Of a stretch of 27,381 nucleotides of DNA, positions 21,411 to 27,381 are shown piece by piece. This stretch comes from PALSA-1355 sp035496575 (GTDB lineage: Bacteria; Planctomycetota; Planctomycetia; Pirellulales; PALSA-1355): positions 1 to 27,381 of the forward strand of contig DATJEN010000001.1 of the NCBI GenBank assembly GCA_035496575.1. The letters are read 5' to 3'. Below the pieces are notes generated by a model. That model had not been told where the DNA came from and searched no databases. It was given only the letters and a program-made list of their open reading frames with translations. Positions within the stretch are counted from its first letter, which is position 1, and the number at the start of each line of letters is the position of its first letter. The translations under genes and the position numbers were made by a program.

Positions 21411-22873
21411 AAACCGGCCTCCAGCACCTGCGGTAAATTGTCCGCCGTAATTCCGCCAATGGCGAACGCGGGCAATCGGATCTCGGCGGCTACCGCTCGC
21501 AGCAGCTCGACACCGGGAAACGCCTCGAACGATTTCGTCGTCGATGGAAACGTTGGTCCCACCCCGATGTAATTGGCTCCCGAGAGCACGGCAGCTCGCG
21601 CTTGTTCAATCGAATGGGTTGATACACCCACCAGCGCACGCGGACCGACGATCGTGCGTGCTTCTTTGACGCTGATGTCCTCCTGGCCGAGGTGAACGCC
21701 ATCGGCTTGTACCAGATGCGCCAGGTCAGCCCGGTCGTTCATGATGAACAGCGTTTCGGTATCGAGTGTCAACTGGCGAACGAGGCGGGCCCGATCGAGC
21801 AGCGCGCGATCCGGCAGATTCTTGTCGCGAAGCTGCAGCAGCGGCACTCCGCAGGTGACCAGGGAGTCGACGAGGTCCTCGAGCGCACTTTCCGATGCGC
21901 CGCCGTCGATCAAGACGCACAGCCGCGCGGTCGAAAGCCGCTGCAGGCTGGCATCGGTCATTCCGATCGCCCGCTCCAGGGTGTAGAGCCGATATCGCAA
22001 TTGTTCGAACGCGCCGCTCGAAAGGTTCGGCATCAGCTTGCCATATTCCTCGAGTGTGCGCAGCGCTTGCTGGGCACGCTTGAAGCTGGCTCGCGCGACA
22101 GCCGCCGGGCTCTCGCGAGCCAGCTCGGTCGCGGTGGTGAGCTCTGTGCCGACATCCTCGATGGTGTCGCGAGCGGCCAATCGCTCATGCATCGCTACGG
22201 CCGACATGGCGTTGGCGAGCTCGTGGCGGATTTGCTTCGCCAGAGCGGTGAGGTGCCGATCGTCGAGCGACATGCGCACGAAATCCTCAACCACGCGCAG
22301 TCCTTCACTAGCACGGTTGGCGGCCGCGTCCAGGATGCGCAAGGTCGCCAACTCCTCGCCGGGCAAGGCGCTCGCGCTTTCGAAATCCACAGGCCGCTCC
22401 GCGGGGGCGTCATCGTCATCGATGGGCAGCGGCCCTGGCCGGTGTCCTGCTATGCGATGCACCTCTTGCTCAAGCGCGTCGGCGGTTAATCCACAGGCTG
22501 CAAGCCAATCGGCAACCTCGCCTGGCCAAGCGACCAGACCCAGCAGGATGTGCTCGGTGGCCAGAGTCAGCGGTCGCGGGTATTCGGATAGCAGCTGCTC
22601 GGCGGTTTCCAGGCTGGCCGTCAGCTCGGACGAGAACCGCTGCAGCCGCTCCGACGCCGCGCGAGTCGCCGGCGCGAGTTGCGGAAACTTGCGATGGACC
22701 GCCTGGGGATCGACGTCGCACTGAGCTAGCAGCAGGGCCGAGCGGCACTCCGGCTCCGCCAGCAGCCCCAGCAGGACCTCGGGCAGGCGCAATTCGGCAT
22801 CATCGCTACAAGCGCTCCAAGCGGCAGCAGCCTCAAGAGCGCGCTCGGCAGCCGGCGTGAAATCATATCCCAT
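21317..22873 (-). CDS. thiE: Clp_N double repeat fused to ThiD2 and ThiE (thiamine phosphate synthase)
   Basis: This protein has three parts and 518 aa. Residues 4-65 and 77-143 are two repeats like the ClpA/ClpC N-domain (LPEVLLGLLAEP and ATEHILLGLVAWP match TEHVLLGLIKE of the nearby ClpC). After an acidic linker (about 144-175), residues 176-305 match the ThiD2 hydroxymethylpyrimidine-phosphate kinase domain (RILDAAANRASEGLRVVEDF, RDTIEDVGTE, KRAQQALRTLEEYGK). Residues 315-516 are ThiE, with LLQLRDK, FIMNDR, GVHLGQEDI, YIGVGPTFPSTTK and AIGGITADN. ThiE joins HMP-PP and thiazole phosphate to give thiamine phosphate. ThiD2-ThiE fusions are known; the Clp_N part is unusual. ATG at 22873 is chosen because the Clp_N repeat starts there; the frame runs on to 23095 without homology. 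No TPP riboswitch is seen upstream. Confidence 0.88.
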   Translation of the reverse strand: MGYDFTPAAERALEAAAAWSACSDDAELRLPEVLLGLLAEPECRSALLLAQCDVDPQAVHRKFPQLAPATRAASERLQRFSSELTASLETAEQLLSEYPRPLTLATEHILLGLVAWPGEVADWLAACGLTADALEQEVHRIAGHRPGPLPIDDDDAPAERPVDFESASALPGEELATLRILDAAANRASEGLRVVEDFVRMSLDDRHLTALAKQIRHELANAMSAVAMHERLAARDTIEDVGTELTTATELARESPAAVARASFKRAQQALRTLEEYGKLMPNLSSGAFEQLRYRLYTLERAIGMTDASLQRLSTARLCVLIDGGASESALEDLVDSLVTCGVPLLQLRDKNLPDRALLDRARLVRQLTLDTETLFIMNDRADLAHLVQADGVHLGQEDISVKEARTIVGPRALVGVSTHSIEQARAAVLSGANYIGVGPTFPSTTKSFEAFPGVELLRAVAAEIRLPAFAIGGITADNLPQVLEAGFQRVAVSGAVTAAVEPAAAAAGLLSALSVAG

Positions 22874-23115
22874 ATAGGTCAATCTACGCTTCCGGCCGCC
22901 AAGGCGAAACGCACGCCAGCGGCGCTCGGATTTCTCGAGCGCGCGAGACGAACTTGGCTGGCCGTTTCGGCAGCTCTTGACGGGTGTTGCGACCGCGTGG
23001 TTGCCTTGATCTAAGGTGTTCAAGCAGCTAGAATTCCGTGGCATTTCCGGGCTCGTCCTGCGCCGTCCGCAGTAGCATGCGAACCAGGAAGCCACAGAGG
23101 CCGCCGGGACTCAAC

Positions 23116-23724
23116 ATGCGCAGGGTGTCGTGGACAACGTATCTTTGGCCTGGACTGCCACAATTGTGGCAGTGCGGCTTCGTTTCCGGGCTCGTGTTGG
23201 CGGTGGGCTTTGGGGTCGTCCTTAACCTGTTACTGCTCGCCAGCCTGGTCTGGGTTGAGCTGCTCGAACCAGCTCATTTACGCTTAGGGTGGTTGGCCGT
23301 CGGCTGCTTATGGTTTACTTCGATTGGACTTTCGGCATGGGTGGGCAAGCCCGGCGTGTTGCCAGCCAGCCAAGCCGTTACGGTCGAGGGATTGTTTCGC
23401 CAGGCTTTAAGCGAATACTTACAGCAGAGTTGGTTCGAGGCCGAACGGGTCCTGGTGCGTTTGCTCCGGCTTTGCCCTCGGGACGTGGAGGCTCGACTGC
23501 TCTTGGCCACCTTGCTGCGCCGCACGGGTCGCCACAGCGAGGCCGCCGGCCAGCTAGCCCGGCTCGAGCGTCTCGAGGACTCGCAAAAATGGTCCTCGGA
23601 GATCGCTCGCGAGAACGAGCTATTGGCGCGGGCGAGCGAGATTCCGATTTTGGGCTCGGCTGCCGAGGACCTAAACCGTCCGGCGGCCACAGCCGTGGCG
23701 GCCGAATCACGTCGGGCCGCTTAG
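23116..23724 (+). CDS. Membrane protein with two TM helices and a TPR-like region
   Basis: I do not recognise a named family. The N-terminus SWTTYLWPGLPQLWQCG is followed by two hydrophobic segments (about residues 20-48 and 57-76). A helical region follows (about 92-150) with the alternation EGLFRQALSEYLQQSWFEAE, RLCPRDVEARLLLATLLRRT and HSEAAGQLARLE, resembling two to three tetratricopeptide units. The C-terminus is Ala-rich. ATG at 23116 is preferred because GGGA lies 7 nt upstream and the Trp-rich start follows; GTG at 23038 and ATG at 23077 would add 26 or 13 basic residues. It is divergent from the thiamine fusion gene (242 bp between starts) and 159 bp upstream of clpC. Confidence 0.7.
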   Translation: MRRVSWTTYLWPGLPQLWQCGFVSGLVLAVGFGVVLNLLLLASLVWVELLEPAHLRLGWLAVGCLWFTSIGLSAWVGKPGVLPASQAVTVEGLFRQALSEYLQQSWFEAERVLVRLLRLCPRDVEARLLLATLLRRTGRHSEAAGQLARLERLEDSQKWSSEIARENELLARASEIPILGSAAEDLNRPAATAVAAESRRAA

Positions 23725-23883
23725 GAGTTCCTGTCGCGGCCTTGACCGCCGCGCGAATGATCAATTGAGCCTTCTGCATTTAATCACAACTAAAACAAGA
23801 CGCGAAAAGTCAGTACACGACGGGCGGTAGCGAGGCAACTCCGAGAACCAGTTCGGTGAGCTGATCGCCTTCAGGAGAGCACC

Positions 23884-26433
23884 ATGTACGAGCGATTTAC
23901 CGATCGGGCACGAAAAGTCATGCAGCTGGCCAATCAAGAGGCCCAGCGTTTCAACCACGAGTACATCGGCACCGAACACGTGCTCTTGGGACTCATCAAG
24001 GAGGGCAGTGGCGTCGCCGCCAACGTCCTGAAGAACCTCGACGTCGATCTGCGCAAGATCCGCCTCGAGGTCGAAAAGCTCGTTCAAAGCGGACCAGACA
24101 TGGTCACGATGGGCAAACTGCCTCAAACGCCGCGGGCTAAAAAGGTCATCGAGTACTCGATGGAAGAAGCCCGAAACTTGAACCACAACTACGTGGGCAC
24201 CGAGCACATCTTGCTGGGCCTGCTGCGCGAGCAGGAAGGCGTCGCCGCGCAGGTGCTGATGAACTTGGGCCTCAAGCTCGAAGAAGTTCGCGAGGAGGTG
24301 TTGAACCTGCTTGGCCATGGCATCGAAGGTGGCGAAGGTAGCGAACGCGGCGGCAGCGAACGCGCGGGCTCGGGCGGTGGTGGCGAAAGCCCCAAGAGCA
24401 GCAAGTCGAAAACTCCGGCGCTGGACAGCTTCGGCCGTGACCTGACGGAGCTGGCCCGGCAAGGCAAGCTCGACCCCGTGATCGGCCGCGAGAAAGAGAT
24501 CGAGCGGGCCATCCAGATACTCAGCCGCCGCACGAAGAACAACCCGGTGCTGCTGGGCGAGGCGGGCGTGGGGAAGACGGCCATCGTCGAGGGCTTCGCG
24601 CAGCGCGTGGTCGAAGGCAACGTGCCCGAGCTGCTGGCCGACCGTCGCATCGTGGTTTTGGACCTGGCCATGATGGTGGCCGGCACCAAGTACCGCGGCC
24701 AATTCGAAGAGCGCATCAAGGCCGTGATGAACGAAGTGCGTCGCGCAAAGAACACCATTCTGTTCATCGACGAGCTGCACACGTTGGTCGGGGCAGGGGG
24801 CGCCGAAGGCGCCATCGATGCCTCGAACGTTCTCAAGCCCGCGCTGGCGCGCGGCGAAATCCAGTGCATCGGCGCCACCACGCTGGACGAGTACCGCAAA
24901 TACATCGAAAAGGATAGCGCGCTGGATCGTCGCTTCCAGGTCGTGATGGTCGAGCCCTCGACCAAGGCCGAAACCGTCGAGATTCTAAAGGGCCTGCGCG
25001 ACCGCTATGAGCAGCACCACCGCGTGCAGATCACCGATGACGCGCTGGCCGCCTCGGTCGAGCTGTCGAGCCGCTACATCACGGGACGCTGCTTGCCGGA
25101 TAAGGCGATCGACGTCATCGACGAAGCAGGCGCTCGCGTGCGGTTGAAGGCCATGACCCGTCCGCCCGATCTGAAAGAAATCGATGCCGAGGTCGAGACC
25201 CTCAACAAGGACAAGGAAGAGGCCGTCGCCAACCAGGATTTCGAAAAAGCGGCCGCTCTGCGCGACCAGGCCGACAAGCTCAAGAAAAAGAAGCAGTCGA
25301 TTACCCGCGACTGGCGCGAGAAGTCGCGCGAAGCCGACGGCGTCGTCGACGAAGAAGTGATTGCCGAGGTCGTCTCGAAGATGACGGGCATTCCGCTGAC
25401 GCGGATGACCACCGAAGACAGTATGCGGCTCATGCAGATGGAATCCGAGCTGCACAAGCGCGTCATCAGCCAGGAAGAGGCGATCAAGTCGATTTCCAAG
25501 GCCGTTCGCCGCAGCCGCAGCGGGCTGAAAGACCCCAAGCGGCCGACCGGCTGCTTTATTTTCGCGGGGCCGACCGGCGTGGGAAAAACCTTGCTGGCCA
25601 AAGCCTTGGCCGAGTTCATGTTCGGCGATGACGAGGCGCTGATCCAAATCGACATGAGCGAATACATGGAGAAGCACAACGTCAGCCGCTTGATCGGTGC
25701 TCCGCCGGGATATGTGGGCTTCGAGGAAGGCGGTCAGCTCACCGAAAAGATTCGGCGCCGGCCGTACGCGGTCGTCCTGCTGGACGAAATCGAAAAGGCT
25801 CACCCCGACGTCTTCAACATGTTGTTGCAGGTCATGGAAGAAGGGCGTTTGACGGACAGCTTCGGCCGCAATGTCGACTTCCGCAATGCCATTCTGATCA
25901 TGACCACCAACGCCGGCGCCGAGGCGATCAAGAACGAGTCGGCCTTCGGATTCCAAAAACCGGACGACGATTCGTCGTACGAAAACATGAAGCAGCGCGT
26001 CGGCGAACGGATCGAAAAAGTATTCCGACCCGAGTTCCTGAACCGCGTGGACGACGTGATCGTGTTCCGGCACCTGAACCTCGACGACCTCAAGGAAGTC
26101 GTCGATCTGGAGCTGGGCAAGGTGCGCGAGCGTCTAGGAGAGCGCGGACTGAAGCTCAAACTTTCGGACGAGGCCAAGAAGTTCTTGATCCGCAAGGGTT
26201 CGAACACCGATTTCGGGGCTCGTCCGTTACGCCGCTCGATCGAGAACTTCGTGGAAGATCCGCTCTCCGAGGAACTGCTCAAGGGCGAGTTCCAGGGCAA
26301 AGACACGATCGTGGTCGACGTGAAGGAAGTCGGCGGCAAGAAGCAACTGTTCTTCATCGGCGTCGTCGGCGAAGGGGACGAAACCCCGGTTGGGGCCGGT
26401 GCCGCTCCGGCATCGCCCGACGCCACGGGCTGA
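23884..26433 (+). CDS. clpC: ATP-dependent Clp protease ATP-binding subunit ClpC
   Basis: This 849-aa class I Hsp100 unfoldase feeds substrates to ClpP. Two Clp_N repeats occupy residues 1-140 or so. A Gly/Ser-rich linker follows. AAA-1 has Walker A GEAGVGKT (225-232) and D296-E297. The middle region has a UVR-type segment (EAVANQDFEKAAALRDQADK, about 444-470), which marks ClpC rather than ClpA or ClpB. AAA-2 has Walker A GPTGVGKT (562-569) and D634-E635. AFGFQ at 687-691 is in the position of the ClpP-docking loop. AGGAGA lies 5 nt before the ATG. No mcsA, mcsB or ctsR gene is in the window. It ends at a strong terminator. Confidence 0.97.
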   Translation: MYERFTDRARKVMQLANQEAQRFNHEYIGTEHVLLGLIKEGSGVAANVLKNLDVDLRKIRLEVEKLVQSGPDMVTMGKLPQTPRAKKVIEYSMEEARNLNHNYVGTEHILLGLLREQEGVAAQVLMNLGLKLEEVREEVLNLLGHGIEGGEGSERGGSERAGSGGGGESPKSSKSKTPALDSFGRDLTELARQGKLDPVIGREKEIERAIQILSRRTKNNPVLLGEAGVGKTAIVEGFAQRVVEGNVPELLADRRIVVLDLAMMVAGTKYRGQFEERIKAVMNEVRRAKNTILFIDELHTLVGAGGAEGAIDASNVLKPALARGEIQCIGATTLDEYRKYIEKDSALDRRFQVVMVEPSTKAETVEILKGLRDRYEQHHRVQITDDALAASVELSSRYITGRCLPDKAIDVIDEAGARVRLKAMTRPPDLKEIDAEVETLNKDKEEAVANQDFEKAAALRDQADKLKKKKQSITRDWREKSREADGVVDEEVIAEVVSKMTGIPLTRMTTEDSMRLMQMESELHKRVISQEEAIKSISKAVRRSRSGLKDPKRPTGCFIFAGPTGVGKTLLAKALAEFMFGDDEALIQIDMSEYMEKHNVSRLIGAPPGYVGFEEGGQLTEKIRRRPYAVVLLDEIEKAHPDVFNMLLQVMEEGRLTDSFGRNVDFRNAILIMTTNAGAEAIKNESAFGFQKPDDDSSYENMKQRVGERIEKVFRPEFLNRVDDVIVFRHLNLDDLKEVVDLELGKVRERLGERGLKLKLSDEAKKFLIRKGSNTDFGARPLRRSIENFVEDPLSEELLKGEFQGKDTIVVDVKEVGGKKQLFFIGVVGEGDETPVGAGAAPASPDATG

Positions 26434-26476
26434 TCGCGACTGCCGTCAGCTCAGCCAAGCAAATGACACCCACTCG

Positions 26477-26513
26477 CCGCCCGGCCTGAACAAGCAGGTC
26501 GGGCGGTTTTTTT
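26477..26513 (+). terminator. Intrinsic terminator of clpC
   Basis: CCGCCCG-G-CCTG and CAGG-T-CGGGCGG form a 12-bp stem with one G-U pair and a 6-nt AACAAG loop, followed by seven T. It lies 43 bp after the clpC stop and separates clpC from the transporter gene. Confidence 0.92.
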
Positions 26514-26598
26514 GTTGTGACGCGAGCGTCCCGGAAGTCCGGCGAAAACGGCCACGCTCCCAGCTGGTCCGCCTGCGTATCATTCCCGGGGACGCTGC

Positions 26599-26652
26599 CC
26601 AGGCTTTGCGCCAGCGCCGGAGTTGCTAGCGGCCACGACGCAAAGTGCCTGG
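26599..26652 (+). other. Long imperfect stem-loop upstream of the MlaE-like gene
   Basis: CCAGGCTTTGCG (26599-26610) pairs with CGCAAA-GT-GCCTGG (26639-26652), a 12-bp stem with a 2-nt bulge. The 28-nt loop contains a further GCCG/CGGC pair. No U-run follows, so it is not an intrinsic terminator. It lies about 120 bp before the gene and could be a leader structure or an end-of-transcript stabiliser. Confidence 0.35.
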
Positions 26653-26772
26653 TTTGACTAATCGATGGTTACGGCTTGTTCGGCAATCTTTTCTCAAGCG
26701 GATTCTCCGACACGACGAAGATCATCAGATAAGGGAGTTTTGGCGGGACGAAACTGCGCGTTGGGAGCGTGC

Positions 26773-27381
26773 ATGGCAAGCGACAGCATACGCGTAAAGC
26801 GCGCGGCAGGGGGGCCGCTTGGCGCCATTGTCGATTGGATCGGCGACCTGGGTGGGCTCGTTCTCAACTGGATCGTCGCGGTCGGCGATGTCGCGCAGTT
26901 CTTCTTTCGGACACTGGCGTGGATTGCGCGCCGGCTGCCCCGCGGCGACACCTTGTTGCCGAACTTCTATCAAATCGGTGTGCTTAGCTTGCCGGTCGTG
27001 GCCTTAACCGGCACATTCATCGGCATGGTGCTGGCGGTGCAGAGCCACTCGCAATTTCGGCTCATGCACCTCGAGACACGGCTCGGTGCCGTCATCAACA
27101 TGTCGCTCGTGCGCGAGCTCGGGCCTGTGCTGGCAGCCACGATGCTGGCCGGCCGAGTCGGCAGCGCCATGGCCGCCGAGCTGGGAACCATGCGCGTGAC
27201 CGAGCAGATCGACGCGCTTTCGAGCATGGGCGCCAATCCCATTCACTACCTGGTCGTGCCGCGGTTCCTGGCTTGCCTCGTGCTGATTCCGACGCTGACC
27301 ATCATGGCCGACTTCATGGGCGTGGTGGGCGGTGCTGCCTACAGCATCTATGCGCTGGGGATCGACTCAAACCACTACTGG
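26773..27381 (+). CDS. MlaE/YrbE-family ABC transporter permease, N-terminal part (3' end outside window)
   Basis: The first 203 residues of a lipid-transport permease are present. The frame is open to the last base. Signatures are ALTGTFIGMVLAVQSHSQF, VRELGPVLAATMLAGRVG and SAMAAELGTMRVTEQIDALS, which are the core of the MlaE family; GANPIHYLVVPRFLA follows. Such permeases work with an MlaF-type ATPase and an MlaD-type MCE protein to move phospholipids between inner and outer membrane. These partners are probably beyond the window. GGGAG lies 5 nt before the ATG at 26773. The first 45 residues or so contain an additional hydrophobic or amphipathic region ahead of the conserved domain, as is common in the family. 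Confidence 0.92.
   Translation, partial: MASDSIRVKRAAGGPLGAIVDWIGDLGGLVLNWIVAVGDVAQFFFRTLAWIARRLPRGDTLLPNFYQIGVLSLPVVALTGTFIGMVLAVQSHSQFRLMHLETRLGAVINMSLVRELGPVLAATMLAGRVGSAMAAELGTMRVTEQIDALSSMGANPIHYLVVPRFLACLVLIPTLTIMADFMGVVGGAAYSIYALGIDSNHYW

Larger units (their letters stand above)
26434..26772. other. Intergenic region between clpC and the MlaE-like gene
   Basis: It holds the clpC terminator and, further on, a stem-loop-rich stretch. The reading frames crossing it are short and show no conserved-looking sequence. TTGACT at 26654-26659 resembles a -35 box, but no matching -10 box is found at 16-18 bp. Nothing else is recognisable. Confidence 0.5.

Noticed and set aside
22874..23095. N-terminal extension of the thiamine fusion to 23095
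   Set aside because: The added 74 residues are basic, lack recognisable homology and overlap the divergent gene's upstream region. The Clp_N repeat starts right at the ATG at 22873.
22874..23115. TPP riboswitch upstream of the ThiD2-ThiE fusion
   Set aside because: The conserved thi-box segments (CTGAGA and the ACCTGATCTGG type) are not present on either strand.
26390..26629. 79-codon plus-strand frame after clpC
   Set aside because: It begins inside clpC, crosses the clpC terminator, and shows no conserved-looking sequence.

Overview
The window reads as chromosomal DNA of a planctomycete, most likely of the Pirellulales. This rests on gene style and content rather than a database match. 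It is GC-rich. It has a full Gram-negative-type complex I operon and a lipid A gene (lpxB). It also has a lysine-rich mini-protein, a secreted protein with a duplicated Cys-rich module, and a ThiD2-ThiE fusion beside clpC. I see no mobile element, CRISPR array, rRNA or tRNA.

Region 1 (1-12531, plus strand): the 3' end of nuoD, then nuoE-F-G-H-I-J-K-L-M-N in canonical order. Spacings are short or overlapping (nuoI/J by 4 bp, nuoJ/K by 8 bp, nuoM/N by 11 bp). This encodes the NADH-dehydrogenase, connecting and proton-pumping modules of a respiratory NADH:quinone oxidoreductase. nuoG is short but keeps all cluster ligands, including those of cluster N7. NuoH, NuoJ and NuoK are longer than usual.

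Region 2 (12532-15773, plus strand): three genes follow nuo on the same strand. They are a PAS/AAA+/Fis-HTH regulator whose ATPase motifs are degraded and whose GAFTGA loop is gone, a small pseudo-receiver-like protein, and an Mrp/NBP35-type Fe-S carrier ATPase. The Mrp protein is a plausible complex I assembly factor.

Region 3 (15740-20659, minus strand): a 26-codon lysine-rich gene sits between a long structured leader and a 3' region with three hairpins. Further along the minus strand lie lpxB, an M50 membrane metalloprotease and an SGNH hydrolase, the last two coupled by a GTGA overlap. Then come a secreted two-module Cys-rich protein with a strong terminator, and a CYTH-domain phosphohydrolase/cyclase-like protein.

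Region 4 (20697-27381): a TlpA-like membrane-anchored thioredoxin (plus) converges on, and overlaps by 94 bp, a minus-strand gene for a Clp_N-ThiD2-ThiE fusion. Divergent from that gene is a two-TM TPR-like protein. It is followed by clpC with a strong terminator and the 5' part of an MlaE-type ABC transporter permease that runs off the window.

The observations I rate highest are the Clp N-domain fused to thiamine biosynthesis enzymes about 1 kb from clpC, the structured lysine-rich mini-gene, and the degenerate enhancer-binding-protein/pseudo-receiver pair placed between nuo and mrp.
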